DNA of 64,000 nucleotides from Rheinheimera sp. EpRS3 (GCF_001513785.1 NZ_LNQS01000008.1:124001-188000), one strand, 5' to 3'; positions 10,539 through 21,245 are shown, counted from the first letter of the stretch. Made by a program: numbers and translations. The notes: generated by a model not told the origin, from the sequence alone.

Positions 10539-12731
10539 TTAATGATGAAAGCGTTTGGCCTCTACTACATCATCTATCTGGCTGATTTTACTTAATAACT
10601 TATTCAGCGAATCGAGATTATACAGCTCCATCGTCATATTAATTACCGCGGTTTGCGCTTTAATATCCGAGCTGCTGCTCATCTTGGTAACATTGGCTTT
10701 TTCATTGGCCAAAATGCTGGTGATATCGCGCAATAAGCCGTTACGGTCGTGCGCCACGATACGGATATCCACCTCATAGCCAGAGGCGTATTTATCGCCC
10801 CAGGTGGCGTCTACCACCCGTTCGGGGTGGCTGTCCTGCAGGGTTTTAAACTGGTCGCAGTCGTCGCGGTGAATAGCGATACCGCGGCCCTGAGTAATGT
10901 AGCCGATAATGGCATCGCCCGGCAGCGGATGGCAGCAACCCGCCATATGCGTCAACAGGTTACCCACCCCCTGCACCACTACATCGCTTTTCGCTTTGGT
11001 AGAGGGCAACGGTTTGGTAATTAAACGCGGATCAATTTCCGGCTCTTCTTTTACATACTGGCTTTGAATAAAGTGCACTACCTGGGTCACTTTAATTTCG
11101 CCACCGCCAATGCCTACCAGCAGCTCGTCCATACTGTTGACGTTAAACCGGGTCAGTACTTTGGCCGGATACTCCATCACCAGATTCAGCCGCGTCAGTT
11201 CAGTATCAAGCAGCTCTTTACCGGCAGCCAGGTTTTTATCGCGGTCTTGCAGGCGAAACCAGTACTGCACTTTAGAGCGGGCGCGGCTGGATTTTAAATA
11301 GCCTAAATGCGGGTTTAGCCAGTCACGGCTGGGGTTAGGCTCGCGGCCGGTCAGAATTTCTACCTGATCGCCGGTTTTCATCTGATAGGTAAAAGGCACG
11401 ATCCGGCCGGATACCTTGGCGCCAATACAGCGATGACCGACGTTAGAATGCACATAATAAGCAAAATCCAGCGGTGTTGAGCCCATAGGTAAATCGACGA
11501 TATCGCCTTTGGGGGTAAAGACATAAACACGATCTTCAATCACCTGGTTACGCAGTTCTTCGGCTAAATCGCTGCTGTCGACCACATCTTCTTGCCATTG
11601 CAGTAATTTACGCAGCCAGCCTATTTTCTCATCATTGGCACCGTCTTTACCGGCCACTGCACCCTCTTTATAACGCCAGTGTGCCGCTACGCCCAGTTCT
11701 GAGTCTTCGTGCATCTGCCGCGTGCGGATCTGAATCTCTACTGCCCGGCCTTGCGGCCCCAGAACCACGGTATGAATCGACTGATAGCCGTTTTGTTTTG
11801 GTGTGGCGATATAATCATCAAACTCTTTTGGCAAATGCCGCCAACTGGTATGCACTATACCCAAAGCACCGTAGCAGTCCTGCACTCTGTCAGTAACAAT
11901 GCGCACCGCACGGATATCATACAGCTGGTCAAAGGCCAGCTGTTTTTTCTGCATTTTTTTCCAGATACTGAAGATATGTTTGGGCCGGCCATACACTTCT
12001 ACTGCCAGATTGGCATCAGCCATTTTTTGTCGCACTGAGGCGACAAAATCCTGCATATACTGTTCGCGGTCAAGGCGTTTTTCTTCCAGTAAACTGGCAA
12101 TTTGTTTGTACAGTTGCGGATGTAAATACCGAAACGCGAAGTCTTCCAGCTCCCATTTGATCTGGCCTATACCTAAGCGGTTGGCCAGCGGGGCAAAAAT
12201 CGCGTTGGTTTCTTTGGCAGCCAGTACCCGCGTTTCTTCGTCGGCGTTCTTCACCTCACGCAGGTAACAAATTTGCGCCGCCAGTTTAATGACCACGGCA
12301 CGCACATCTTCTACCATTGCCAACAACATACGGCGCAGGTTATCAGCCTGCTGCGGGTTAACACTCTGATTAGGCCCGGTAGGAATACTACGGATAGCTT
12401 CCATCTGCTGTACTGCGCGCAGCATGATTAATACATTGGACGGAAACGCCGGTTCCAGCTGTTCAAGGCTGACCAGCCCGGCTTCCAGTAACGGGAATAA
12501 TAAAGCAGCCAGCAAAGAGTCGCTGTCCATACGCAACTCAGCCAGAATTTCGACCATCTCCCAGCCGGTGCGCACAGCAAGTATCGGCTCTACCAGTTGA
12601 TGCTGCTTCAGCCACTCGGCCGCGGCCATTAAACTGCTGATCTTTTTCTCAGTCAGCCCCAGTGAGCATAACCATTCCAGCGTTTCACCACTGTTATAAT
12701 CAGTGCTGTGCGACTGGCGAACCCTAACCAT
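10539..12731 (-). CDS. relA: GTP pyrophosphokinase RelA
   Basis: A 730-residue ribosome-associated (p)ppGpp synthetase, normal length. Order of domains: an N-terminal pseudo-hydrolase region (about residues 20-200) in which the HD signature is not kept, as in RelA rather than SpoT; the synthetase domain with VYGRPKHIFSIWKKMQKK, DQLYDIRAVRIV and TPKQNGYQSIHTVVLG; a TGS domain (VYVFTPKGDIVDLPMGSTPL); a zinc-finger/helical segment with MAGCCHPLPGDAIIGY; and a C-terminal ACT/RRM domain (DIRIVAHDRNGLLRDITSIL). AGGGAACAG precedes the start. It sits between rlmD (20-bp gap) and mazG, as in E. coli. Confidence 0.97.
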   Translation of the reverse strand: MVRVRQSHSTDYNSGETLEWLCSLGLTEKKISSLMAAAEWLKQHQLVEPILAVRTGWEMVEILAELRMDSDSLLAALLFPLLEAGLVSLEQLEPAFPSNVLIMLRAVQQMEAIRSIPTGPNQSVNPQQADNLRRMLLAMVEDVRAVVIKLAAQICYLREVKNADEETRVLAAKETNAIFAPLANRLGIGQIKWELEDFAFRYLHPQLYKQIASLLEEKRLDREQYMQDFVASVRQKMADANLAVEVYGRPKHIFSIWKKMQKKQLAFDQLYDIRAVRIVTDRVQDCYGALGIVHTSWRHLPKEFDDYIATPKQNGYQSIHTVVLGPQGRAVEIQIRTRQMHEDSELGVAAHWRYKEGAVAGKDGANDEKIGWLRKLLQWQEDVVDSSDLAEELRNQVIEDRVYVFTPKGDIVDLPMGSTPLDFAYYVHSNVGHRCIGAKVSGRIVPFTYQMKTGDQVEILTGREPNPSRDWLNPHLGYLKSSRARSKVQYWFRLQDRDKNLAAGKELLDTELTRLNLVMEYPAKVLTRFNVNSMDELLVGIGGGEIKVTQVVHFIQSQYVKEEPEIDPRLITKPLPSTKAKSDVVVQGVGNLLTHMAGCCHPLPGDAIIGYITQGRGIAIHRDDCDQFKTLQDSHPERVVDATWGDKYASGYEVDIRIVAHDRNGLLRDITSILANEKANVTKMSSSSDIKAQTAVINMTMELYNLDSLNKLLSKISQIDDVVEAKRFHH

Positions 12732-12751
12732 GTGCTGTTCCCTCTTTTTTA

Positions 12752-14074
12752 CTACCGGCTGAACAACGCCATTAATTCAAGATGGCTGGTATGCGCAAAC
12801 ATATCAACACCACATATTTTATCCAGCTTGTAGCCGTTTTGCAGCAATACTCTGGCATCACGGGCGAAGGTGGCGGCATTGCACGACACGTACAATATCT
12901 GTGCCGGTTTTAGCTTTGCTATTTGCTCTGTGGCCCCCTGCGCGCCAGCGCGGGCAGGATCCAGCAGCACTTTGGTATAAACCGGCTTATTCCACTGCGC
13001 TTTTGGCCAGCTCAGGTGTAAATCGGCCTGATACGCTTCTACGTTGCTAAGACCGTTTAACTTAGCATTGGTTGCCAGTTGTTGCACCATTTTGGCAACA
13101 CCTTCTACTGCGCGCACTGTTTTGGCACGCTGCGCCAGTGCCAGAGTAAAATTACCAATGCCGGAATATAAATCCAGCACGGTATCATTTGCAGAGATAT
13201 TCAGCCAGTTAACCGCCTGTGTCACCATTTGTTGGTTGAGTGCGGCATTAACCTGAATAAAGTCATCTGGTGCAAACTGCAGGCTAAGCTGTTGCTCGGC
13301 CAATTGGTACTGTGGCACAACAGGCTGCTGCCAATAGTTGAATATACCCGGCTCAGACTCCCCCAGCCAAACGGCCTCTGGCCAGGCATTGATAAACAGC
13401 TGTTGCTCAGCACCGGTAAGTGCTTTGATATGCCGCAATATCACAAAAGCGTTGCCGTCAGCTTCAAGCACCTCGGCGTGAGTTACCGCGGTGGGGTCTT
13501 TAAGCTGGCTTAACACCTGATTTAATACTTTAAATACCGGTGCCAGCATTGGTGATAACACCATACAGTGGTCTACCACTACAATCTGCTTATCGGCACT
13601 TTGGCGAAAGCCTACACTCAGACGGCGCTGCTTTTTGTCATACCAGATGCCAATGCGGGCACGACGGCGATAACCGCTGTCGTCAGCCGTTAACATCGGC
13701 TGCCAAGGCAAAGACGTTAAACCGGTTTGATGGCGAATCAGGTTATCAATGCCCTGCTGCTTTAATTCACGCTGGTTGGCAGCACTGATATGCTGCAACT
13801 GGCAACCACCACAACTTGTCGCATAAACACAAGGCGGTGTAATACGCAGCGCTGAGGCCTGCAGCACTTTTACCGTACTGGCTTTAAGAAAACCGGCTTT
13901 ATCTTCCAATACCTTAGCCTGCACTTTCTCACCCGGCAGTGCGGCACTGACAAAAGCAATTTTTTGCTCATGCTTGCTAATGCCATGCACCTCATAGTCA
14001 CTGTCATCTATGTGAAAGGTAAAAGTTTTGCCCAGTAAACTGGCTTTAGGTTTGGCTTTATATAGGTTAAGCAT
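12752..14074 (-). CDS. rlmD: 23S rRNA (uracil(1939)-C(5))-methyltransferase RlmD
   Basis: A 440-residue SAM-dependent RNA methyltransferase. It has an N-terminal TRAM domain (DDSDYEVHGISKHEQKIAFV, about residues 23-75). An iron-sulfur cluster site is provided by cysteines in CVYATSCGGCQLQH plus a later Cys (DHCMVL). The SAM-binding loop LDLYSGIGNFTLALAQ and the catalytic region LDPARAGAQG and YVSCNAATFARD, with the nucleophilic Cys, are all intact. It is transcribed with relA downstream (20-bp gap) and divergent from barA, the usual arrangement. Confidence 0.96.
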   Translation of the reverse strand: MLNLYKAKPKASLLGKTFTFHIDDSDYEVHGISKHEQKIAFVSAALPGEKVQAKVLEDKAGFLKASTVKVLQASALRITPPCVYATSCGGCQLQHISAANQRELKQQGIDNLIRHQTGLTSLPWQPMLTADDSGYRRRARIGIWYDKKQRRLSVGFRQSADKQIVVVDHCMVLSPMLAPVFKVLNQVLSQLKDPTAVTHAEVLEADGNAFVILRHIKALTGAEQQLFINAWPEAVWLGESEPGIFNYWQQPVVPQYQLAEQQLSLQFAPDDFIQVNAALNQQMVTQAVNWLNISANDTVLDLYSGIGNFTLALAQRAKTVRAVEGVAKMVQQLATNAKLNGLSNVEAYQADLHLSWPKAQWNKPVYTKVLLDPARAGAQGATEQIAKLKPAQILYVSCNAATFARDARVLLQNGYKLDKICGVDMFAHTSHLELMALFSR

Positions 14075-14155
14075 GGGTTCTCTATCGGGTTATAGGCAAG
14101 CGCGACGTCTTATGTCATTATCGCGGCAAGAGTATTTACTAAACAGCCTGCATCA

Positions 14156-16867
14156 ATGACGAAAATGGGTTTACGTTCCTGGTTACTGCTTTGCAGTTTG
14201 CTGCCAGCTGTACTGGTAAGTGTATTCTGCGTCGGCTATTTTAGCTATGTTCGCTATCATGAGTTAGCACTTTCTTTAACAGATCGCGCCAGGCATATCG
14301 CTCTGCCACTGGCTATCAGCAGCCAGGACTTACTCAGCCGGGGCAACACTGTCGCACTACAGCAATTACTGGACAACAGCCACCGGCTAAACTCGCCGCT
14401 GATTAGCAATATCAGCCTAATCAACAGCGATAACCAGCTGATATTCAGCACCAACCCGCAGCATTTTAGCAACAGCCAGCTGCTTGCAGCACCAACATTG
14501 CTCAACAACACTGACATGGTGATATCTGATGGCAGCAGTTTATTGCTATATCAGCCTTTAGCTACCGGCATTCTGCCGGGGCAACCGCGTGATACCGCTT
14601 ATCTGCTGGTGCAGTTGCAGCAATCTCAGTTGCAGTTGCAACAACAGGCTGTGCGCTTTAATGCTCTACTGATACTGCTGGCATGTCTGCTGCTGGCGGC
14701 TATCCCAGTATGGTATTTACTGCGCCGCATTCACCGGCCTGTTAACCAGTTACAGGCTCATTTGCAACAGCTGCTCAGCGGCAACACTGCGCCACGCAGC
14801 CTGGCTATGGTACAGGAGCTAGCCCAGCTGCAACAGGGTTTAAACCAGTTAGGTAATTTTCTGGCCAGCCAGGAACAGGACATGCAGCAGCAAATTGAGC
14901 AGGTTACCAGCGATCTGCAACAAAGCATGGAGCAACTGGAAGTACAGAATATTCAGCTTGATTTTGCCAAACGCAAAGCGCAGGAAGAAAACCGGCAAAA
15001 ATCTGAGTTCTTAGCCAAAATGAGCCATGAACTGCGTACCCCTCTAAACGGGGTTATTGGTTTTACCCGTCAGTTACTGAAAACCCAATTGTCCAGCAGC
15101 CAGCACGATTACCTGACCACTATTCAGAAATCAGCCAATAGCTTATTGCATCTGGTTAATGATGTGCTGGATTTTTCCAAGCTGGAAGAAGGCCGTTTAT
15201 CTGTTAACCCTGAGCCGTTTTCACTGCGCGATGTACTGAACGACGCCACTGAGTTACTGGCAGCCAATGCCTTTGATAAGCATCTGGAACTGGTGCTTAT
15301 GATTGAACCGGACTGCCCGGACGATTTAATTGCTGATCCTGGGCGTTTTGTGCAGGTACTGATGAACATCGCCGGTAACGCCATTAAATTTACCGATCAT
15401 GGCAGTATTGTGATTCGTGTGTCGGGTACCTTGCTCAATGAAGATCAGCTTATTCTGCACTGCTCAGTGCAGGACACCGGCCGCGGTATCAGCACCGAGC
15501 AACAGCAATTATTGTTTCAGGGGTTTACCAGCAAAGATCCACGCAGCCACCAAAGCGGCTCGGGCCTTGGCCTGATGATCTCGCAGCGCTTAGTACAGGC
15601 TATGGGCGGGAACCTGGGCTTTGAAAGCAAACAGGCCGAAGGCTCAACCTTCTGGTTTACCCTTAAATGCCAGCGCCATCATCTATCGGTTGCCGACAGC
15701 CTGCCGCTGGATGTACTGGACAACAAAAACCTGCTGTATTTTGAACCACAACAACATTCACGTGAAGCCACGTTAAGCCTGCTACATCATTGGGGGCTGC
15801 AGGTTACAGCCTGCGCTACCAAAGGCCAGCTACAACAAGCGCTGGCGCATCAGCAACATTATGATATCGGCCTGATTGGCCGTACTATTGCCATTAATCA
15901 GGTGAATCAGGTGCTGGATTTAATCCAGCAGGTAAAACCACAGTGCAATAATACCTACTTACTGGTCAACACCTTGTCACCGCACCTGCGCGAAACACTG
16001 CTTAGCTCAGGTGCGAATGCCTGTTTGTCTAAACCACCACATATCCGCAAACTGGCACTGACTCTGGCACAGCCTTATTTGCAACAGTACAGTGCGATAT
16101 TACCGCAAGCGAGGCAGAAAAAAGTCAGCCTTAAAGTGCTGACCGTTGACGATAACGACGCCAACCTGAAGTTAATTAATACCCTGCTGGCTGAGCACGT
16201 TGACCATATTGATTCTGCCCGCGACGGTGCTGAAGCCTGGCACAAAGCCACCCAGCATGCTTACGATATTATTTTTATGGATATTAATATGCCGGTAATG
16301 GATGGCGTAACCGCCTGCCAGCGCATCCGGCAAAGCTCGCTGAACGAACACACCCCGATAATTGCAGTAACGGCCCAGGCCATTGACGGTGAACGGGACC
16401 GCTTACTAACACTGGGCTTTGATGAATTTTTAAGTAAGCCACTGGATGAAACTATGCTGCATTGTAGCTTACAGGAGTTTTGCCCTGCCAGCCGTTTGCA
16501 ACACATCACCCCGGTATGGCCTAACAGCAAACTGATACACTGGTCCACTGCCATAGAGCGGGCCGGAGGCAAGCACGATTTAATGAAAGAGATGCTGCAA
16601 ATGCTGATCGCCAGCATTACGCCAACCCGCAATGCGTTGCAACAGGCACTGGCATTACATGATGAAAACCAGGTATTGCAGCAAGTGCATAAATTGCATG
16701 GCGCCTGCTGTTATACCGGCGTGCCACGGCTGAAAAATCTGGCAGAACTGCTGGAAACCCAGCTAAAGCAAGGCAAAAGCCTGGCTGAACTGGAGCCCGA
16801 GTTGCTTGAAATGGATGATGTGCTACAGGCGCTGTGGCAGGAAAGTCAGCAATGGTCTGACTGGTAA
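14156..16867 (+). CDS. barA: Hybrid sensor histidine kinase BarA (GacS)
   Basis: A 903-residue tripartite kinase that signals to UvrY/GacA and so to the CsrA/RsmA regulatory RNAs. Seen in order: TM helix about 10-32, periplasmic sensor about 33-165, TM2 about 168-189, a HAMP/coiled-coil linker, the phosphorylation site His291 in MSHELRTPLNGVIGF, an ATPase domain (NIAGNAIKFTD, DTGRGIS, GSGLGLMISQR), a receiver-like domain without a recognisable phospho-Asp (about 520-640), a true receiver with Asp709 in FMDINMPVMDG, and an HPt domain with His845 in HKLHGACCYTG. It is divergent from rlmD-relA. A second ATG three codons downstream is an alternative start. Confidence 0.95.
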   Translation: MTKMGLRSWLLLCSLLPAVLVSVFCVGYFSYVRYHELALSLTDRARHIALPLAISSQDLLSRGNTVALQQLLDNSHRLNSPLISNISLINSDNQLIFSTNPQHFSNSQLLAAPTLLNNTDMVISDGSSLLLYQPLATGILPGQPRDTAYLLVQLQQSQLQLQQQAVRFNALLILLACLLLAAIPVWYLLRRIHRPVNQLQAHLQQLLSGNTAPRSLAMVQELAQLQQGLNQLGNFLASQEQDMQQQIEQVTSDLQQSMEQLEVQNIQLDFAKRKAQEENRQKSEFLAKMSHELRTPLNGVIGFTRQLLKTQLSSSQHDYLTTIQKSANSLLHLVNDVLDFSKLEEGRLSVNPEPFSLRDVLNDATELLAANAFDKHLELVLMIEPDCPDDLIADPGRFVQVLMNIAGNAIKFTDHGSIVIRVSGTLLNEDQLILHCSVQDTGRGISTEQQQLLFQGFTSKDPRSHQSGSGLGLMISQRLVQAMGGNLGFESKQAEGSTFWFTLKCQRHHLSVADSLPLDVLDNKNLLYFEPQQHSREATLSLLHHWGLQVTACATKGQLQQALAHQQHYDIGLIGRTIAINQVNQVLDLIQQVKPQCNNTYLLVNTLSPHLRETLLSSGANACLSKPPHIRKLALTLAQPYLQQYSAILPQARQKKVSLKVLTVDDNDANLKLINTLLAEHVDHIDSARDGAEAWHKATQHAYDIIFMDINMPVMDGVTACQRIRQSSLNEHTPIIAVTAQAIDGERDRLLTLGFDEFLSKPLDETMLHCSLQEFCPASRLQHITPVWPNSKLIHWSTAIERAGGKHDLMKEMLQMLIASITPTRNALQQALALHDENQVLQQVHKLHGACCYTGVPRLKNLAELLETQLKQGKSLAELEPELLEMDDVLQALWQESQQWSDW

Positions 16868-16871
16868 AACG

Positions 16872-17267
16872 TTACTGCCGCTCCAGAATGACGGTTGCGG
16901 CGGCATAAGCCTGCTCATCCGTAATAGATAGCCAAATATGGCTGACACCCATAGTGGCGGCCAGTTCGCTGGCATAATCAGTTAAGGCCAGCTTTGGTGC
17001 ACCATCGGCGTTATTACTGATACTGATATGCTGAAACGACACCCCTCTGCCAATGCCGGTACCCAGCGCTTTGGCAGCGGCTTCTTTGGCGGCAAAACGC
17101 TTGGCAAAATAACGCGCAGCATTGGCCGGGTGGTTATCAGCCAAACCGGCATAAATAGCCTGCTCGTCGGTTGTCAGCACCCGCTTTACCAGCGCCGGGC
17201 TGCGGGCCAGGCTCTGCTCAATACGGGCAATTTCAACAATATCAGTGCCAAGGCCAACAATTGCCAT
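16872..17267 (-). CDS. acpS: Holo-[acyl-carrier-protein] synthase AcpS
   Basis: A 131-residue phosphopantetheinyl transferase that loads 4'-phosphopantetheine from CoA onto acyl carrier protein. The Mg-binding GLGTDIVEIARIEQSL at the start and the second signature FAKRFAAKEAAAKALGTGI (Glu of KEA) are intact, and the strand HIWLSITDEQAYAAATVIL closes the fold. Its start codon abuts the stop of pdxJ, so the pair is translationally coupled, as in E. coli. It converges with barA with a 4-bp gap. Confidence 0.96.
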   Translation of the reverse strand: MAIVGLGTDIVEIARIEQSLARSPALVKRVLTTDEQAIYAGLADNHPANAARYFAKRFAAKEAAAKALGTGIGRGVSFQHISISNNADGAPKLALTDYASELAATMGVSHIWLSITDEQAYAAATVILERQ

Positions 17268-18002
17268 TTAGCGGCGCGCCTCAACCATTAAACGTTTCAT
17301 TTCGCGTACCGCGGCATCCAGGCCACTAAACACAGCACGGGCCACAATGGCATGGCCAATATTCAGCTCATGCATTTGCGGTATAGCCGCAATAGGCTGT
17401 ACGTTATGGTAATGCAAACCATGGCCGGCATTAACAATTAAACCTAAAGACGAAGCAAACTCAGCGGCCTCACGAATGCGCGCAAGCTCTGCAGCCTGCA
17501 CTGCGGCATCTTTAGTCTCGGCATATTTCCCGGTATGAATTTCAATATAAGGCGCGCCGGCTTTGGCTGCAGCTTCAATCTGGCGATGATCAGCATCAAT
17601 AAACAGCGACACCAGAATGTCCTGCTGATGCATCTGGCTCACCGCTTCGGTAATACGGCTTAACTGGCCTGCAACTTCTAACCCGCCTTCAGTGGTCAGC
17701 TCCTGGCGTTTTTCCGGCACAAAACAGGCAAAATGCGGTTTAAGCTCAGTGGCTATTGCCAGCATTTCATCGGTCACCGCCATTTCAAAATTCAGCCGGG
17801 TGGCAATGGTCTGGCGCAATACAAACACATCGCGATCAACAATATGCCGGCGGTCTTCGCGCAAGTGCACGGTAATGCCATCGGCACCTGCCTGCTCTGC
17901 CATTAAGGCTGCATGCACCGGCTCAGGATAATAGGTGCCGCGGGCCTGACGCAACGTAGCAACGTGGTCAATATTAACACCAAGAAAAATAGGGTTGTGC
18001 AT
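17268..18002 (-). CDS. pdxJ: Pyridoxine 5'-phosphate synthase PdxJ
   Basis: A 244-residue TIM-barrel enzyme that condenses 1-deoxyxylulose 5-phosphate with aminoacetone phosphate to make pyridoxine 5'-phosphate. I used the ATG at 18002: GGAG lies 8 bp upstream, and the protein then begins at the family sequence [20 protein letters not shown]. An upstream in-frame ATG would add 25 residues unlike PdxJ. Further motifs: [37 protein letters not shown] and [12 protein letters not shown]. It lies between recO (28-bp gap) and acpS in the conserved order. Confidence 0.96.
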   Translation of the reverse strand: MHNPIFLGVNIDHVATLRQARGTYYPEPVHAALMAEQAGADGITVHLREDRRHIVDRDVFVLRQTIATRLNFEMAVTDEMLAIATELKPHFACFVPEKRQELTTEGGLEVAGQLSRITEAVSQMHQQDILVSLFIDADHRQIEAAAKAGAPYIEIHTGKYAETKDAAVQAAELARIREAAEFASSLGLIVNAGHGLHYHNVQPIAAIPQMHELNIGHAIVARAVFSGLDAAVREMKRLMVEARR

Positions 18003-18030
18003 ACCAGACTCCGGAGGATAAAAATGTAAA

Positions 18031-18714
18031 TCAGCCGCCTTCAAACAGCGCCCTGCTGGCCAATGGTTTGCTGCCAAGCAGAGGTGCCAGAATTTGCCGG
18101 CTTAACTGTTTGGCACAGCGCCGGGTATCAGCGCTTTGCCACTGGCCATTGCCAATATTTAATAAATGCTGTGCTTTAACGCCATTTGCCGCCACAACAA
18201 AACCTTGCTCATGTTGCCACTGATAACACAAAGCTGCTTCCAGTGGATTGCCATCCGCATCTTGCTGCCAGTCTATCGGCTGGCCAAGCTCAGTTAGCAG
18301 CGCAAATTCAAATTCACGTAAACAGGGTTCAAGCTCGGCGCTGCCCTGCTGCACCAGCATAAGCTGTTGCAGGCTGTGCTGATAAACATTAAACAGTTGC
18401 TCAGCCGCCAGGTTATCCGGCCACAAACGGCATACCAGTTCATTGAGGTAAATGCCGCTATACAGCACCTTGCCGCTAAATAAAAAAGCCGCTGCGGCTT
18501 CATCAATGCTTTTTACCGTTTTTAGCTCATTACGGCCGCTAAGCTGCAGCATAAACTGCTGAAACGGCTGCAATGCCAGCCGCTGTTTACCCTGGCGTTT
18601 ACGTACTACCGCAGAAATACGCCCCTGCTCTGGCAGCAATAATTGCAAAATCAGCTTGTCTTCACCAAGCTGGCGGCTATGCAAAATAAAAGCAGGCCAA
18701 AGCTCAGCGTGCAT
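18031..18714 (-). CDS. recO: DNA repair protein RecO
   Basis: A 227-residue protein of the RecFOR pathway, which loads RecA on SSB-coated single-stranded DNA. The N-terminal OB-fold is visible in [20 protein letters not shown] and [21 protein letters not shown] helical C-terminal domain follows, with [19 protein letters not shown] and [20 protein letters not shown]. No zinc-binding Cys quartet is seen, as in enterobacterial RecO. Separated from era by 6 bp. Confidence 0.94.
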   Translation of the reverse strand: MHAELWPAFILHSRQLGEDKLILQLLLPEQGRISAVVRKRQGKQRLALQPFQQFMLQLSGRNELKTVKSIDEAAAAFLFSGKVLYSGIYLNELVCRLWPDNLAAEQLFNVYQHSLQQLMLVQQGSAELEPCLREFEFALLTELGQPIDWQQDADGNPLEAALCYQWQHEQGFVVAANGVKAQHLLNIGNGQWQSADTRRCAKQLSRQILAPLLGSKPLASRALFEGG

Positions 18715-18720
18715 AACGCC

Positions 18721-19629
18721 TTAATCTTCGCCGTAGCCCAGGCTGCGTAAGGCTCGCTCGTCATCAGCCCAGCCAGATTTCACCTTAACCCATACCTGCA
18801 AAAAGACCGGTTGCTCCAGCATTGCGGCCATATCTATACGGGCTTCAGTGGCAATGGTTTTTATCCGCTCACCTTTATTACCAATTACCATGCGTTTTTG
18901 GCTGTCGCGCTCAACCAGCACCAGCGCGGCGATATGGTAGTGCTTTTCTTCCCATTTAAAACGTTCAATCTCAACCGTAACCGAGTACGGCAGCTCGTCG
19001 CCTAAAAAGCGCATCAGCTTTTCGCGCACAATTTCTGCTGCCATAAAACGCATGGAGCGGTCGGTGATATAGTCGTCCGGGAAGAAAAACTCGCATACAG
19101 GTAAATGCTGTTTTACCACAGCCCGTAACGCCTCGACGTTGTCGCCGGTTTCCGCCGACAGTGGCACTACGTCAACAAAGTTCAGCTGCGCGCCCAACCA
19201 TTGTAAATGCGGCAACAGGGTGTCTTTATCGCGGTACAGATCCACTTTGTTTACCACCAGGATCACCGGTTTTTTCGATGCAATCAGCCGGTTCAGCACC
19301 ATCTGATCATCGTCGGTCCAGCGCGTGCCTTCCACGACAAACAGCACAAACTCGACATCTAAAATAGAGCTGGCAGCGGCTTTGTTCATCAGCCGGTTAA
19401 TGGCGCGTTTTTCTTCGCTGTGCAGGCCCGGGGTGTCTACATACACCGTCTGGTAATTGTCACGGGTATCTATACCAACAATACGATGGCGGGTAGTTTG
19501 TGGTTTTTTTGAAGTAATACTGACTTTTTGCCCTACCAGCTTGTTCAGTAATGTTGATTTACCCACATTAGGCCGGCCCACTATCGCCACCAAAGCAGCA
19601 TAGGTTGGCGCCTGAGTATTATCTGTCAT
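18721..19629 (-). CDS. era: GTPase Era
   Basis: A 302-residue Ras-like GTPase needed for 30S ribosome maturation and 16S rRNA 3' processing. G1 is [15 protein letters not shown]2 [13 protein letters not shown]3 YVDTPGLH, G4 [10 protein letters not shown]. The C-terminal KH domain carries [19 protein letters not shown] and ends [14 protein letters not shown]. The start overlaps the end of rnc by 11 bp, the usual rnc-era coupling. Confidence 0.97.
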   Translation of the reverse strand: MTDNTQAPTYAALVAIVGRPNVGKSTLLNKLVGQKVSITSKKPQTTRHRIVGIDTRDNYQTVYVDTPGLHSEEKRAINRLMNKAAASSILDVEFVLFVVEGTRWTDDDQMVLNRLIASKKPVILVVNKVDLYRDKDTLLPHLQWLGAQLNFVDVVPLSAETGDNVEALRAVVKQHLPVCEFFFPDDYITDRSMRFMAAEIVREKLMRFLGDELPYSVTVEIERFKWEEKHYHIAALVLVERDSQKRMVIGNKGERIKTIATEARIDMAAMLEQPVFLQVWVKVKSGWADDERALRSLGYGED

Positions 19630-20293
19630 GCTTAATTTTTTCCAGCGCCATATGAGCGGCGTCTTGCTCTGCCTTACGGCGTGAACTGCCGGTAGCGGTA
19701 AAAGGTGCCATGCCGGCTATGGTGCAGCGCACGGTAAAGGTTTGCTGATGCGCTTCGCCAGCAGTGGCTATCACATCGTATAACGGCAGAGCTAAGCGTA
19801 GCCCTTGCAGGTATTCCTGCAACAGGGTTTTAGAGTCTTTCTGCTCGCCAGGTGTAATAGTGTCAAGCCGCGTACCGAACCACAGCAGAATGCGCTCTTT
19901 ACAGGCGGCCATACCGGTATCAAGGTATATAGCACCCAAAATGGCTTCAACAGTGTCAGCTAAAATAGATTCCCGGCGAAAACCACCGCTTTTAAGCTCA
20001 CCCGGCCCCAGCCGCAAATAGTCTGACAACCGCAGCTCCTGCGCAATTTCGGCCAGAGTGACGCCTTTAACCAGCGCTGCGCGCATGCGGGTTAAATCGC
20101 CTTCGCGTGCTTTGGGGAAGTTGTCATATAAGGTTTCAGCAATCACTAAGCTTAGTATTGCGTCACCAAGAAACTCCAGCCGTTCATTGTGCTGGCCTTT
20201 ACAGCTGCGGTGGGTTAGCGCTTGTTCCAGCAGCGCCGGTTGTTGAAACTGATAGCCCAAACGGGCCATCAGTGGAGTTAACGATTTTTGCAT
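19619..20293 (-). CDS. rnc: Ribonuclease III
   Basis: A 224-residue double-strand-specific endonuclease that processes rRNA precursors and many mRNAs. The catalytic signature [20 protein letters not shown] (acidic metal ligands) is intact, the second acidic site is in [14 protein letters not shown], and the C-terminal dsRNA-binding domain ends with [19 protein letters not shown]. Encoded between lepB (28-bp gap) and era, overlapping era. Self-regulation by cleavage in its own leader is known in E. coli; no leader structure was examined here. Confidence 0.97.
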   Translation of the reverse strand: MQKSLTPLMARLGYQFQQPALLEQALTHRSCKGQHNERLEFLGDAILSLVIAETLYDNFPKAREGDLTRMRAALVKGVTLAEIAQELRLSDYLRLGPGELKSGGFRRESILADTVEAILGAIYLDTGMAACKERILLWFGTRLDTITPGEQKDSKTLLQEYLQGLRLALPLYDVIATAGEAHQQTFTVRCTIAGMAPFTATGSSRRKAEQDAAHMALEKIKHDR

Positions 20294-20321
20294 GCTTGTC
20301 TCTTAGTGGTACGTGTACAGC

Positions 20322-21245
20322 TTAGTGAATAGGGCCCAGCCGGTCAAAACGTACGCCTGTTGGCACCCAACCCGGCACCCAGCTGTTAGGGTCCTCATTA
20401 AATTCAAAACTCATCCAGATAAACACCGCTTTGCCTACCATATTGTGCTCTGGTACAAACCCCCAGAAACGGCCATCACGGCTGTTATCGCGGTTATCTC
20501 CGAGCACAAAATAATGGCCTTCCGGTACAACGAATTCGTCAATTGCCGTGCCGCGCTGTTTAAAGAAAAATTCGGTATGCTCGCGCCGCGCCGGGGTTTG
20601 CAGAATATCGTGCGTAACCTGGCCAAGCTGTTCGGTGTAACGGCGTTGCGGGCTTTGATCATGGTAAAACTCGCCCTCGTTTTTCAGGCTCAGTTCTACC
20701 ATTTCCAGCTTGTCGCAGTCGGCCTGCTCTGCACCGGTGCAGGCTTTTTCAATAAATAGTTGTTTATTGCGGTAAATAACTCTGTCGCCCGGCACACCTA
20801 TAACCCGCTTAATATAGTCGATGGTGGGTTGCTCGGGGTATTTAAACACCGCCACATCGCCCCGCTGCGGTTTGTTATTGCTGTATAAGGTTTTACGCCA
20901 TACCGGGTCTTTTACATCGTAAGAGAATTTCTCTACCAGAATAAAATCGCCGACCAGCAGGGTTGGCATCATCGAACCTGATGGGATCTGAAACGGCTCA
21001 TAAATAAAAGAGCGGAAAATAGTGATCAGAGCAATAACAGGAAAAATAGATTTTGCTGTTTCAACCAGTTGCGGCTCTTTGAGCAGCTCTTCACCGGCTT
21101 CAAGCGGTAGCTGACCACCGGCAGCGCTTTGTGCGCCCGCCAGTTTTTGCTGCCGCTTTGGTGCCAGCACCAAAGCATCTAATAACCAGATTAAACCGCT
21201 GGCCAGTGTCAATAACACCAGGAAGATTGCAAAATAACCTGCCAT
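20322..21245 (-). CDS. lepB: Signal peptidase I
   Basis: A 307-residue inner-membrane serine protease that removes signal peptides from exported proteins. Two membrane segments lie at about residues 2-27 and 66-82. The catalytic Ser91 is in FQIPSGSMMPTLLVGD, and the general base Lys146 is in PTIDYIKRVIGVPGD. Box E, VVPEGHYFVLGDNRDNSRDG, is complete. It follows lepA by 13 bp. Confidence 0.97.
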   Translation of the reverse strand: MAGYFAIFLVLLTLASGLIWLLDALVLAPKRQQKLAGAQSAAGGQLPLEAGEELLKEPQLVETAKSIFPVIALITIFRSFIYEPFQIPSGSMMPTLLVGDFILVEKFSYDVKDPVWRKTLYSNNKPQRGDVAVFKYPEQPTIDYIKRVIGVPGDRVIYRNKQLFIEKACTGAEQADCDKLEMVELSLKNEGEFYHDQSPQRRYTEQLGQVTHDILQTPARREHTEFFFKQRGTAIDEFVVPEGHYFVLGDNRDNSRDGRFWGFVPEHNMVGKAVFIWMSFEFNEDPNSWVPGWVPTGVRFDRLGPIH

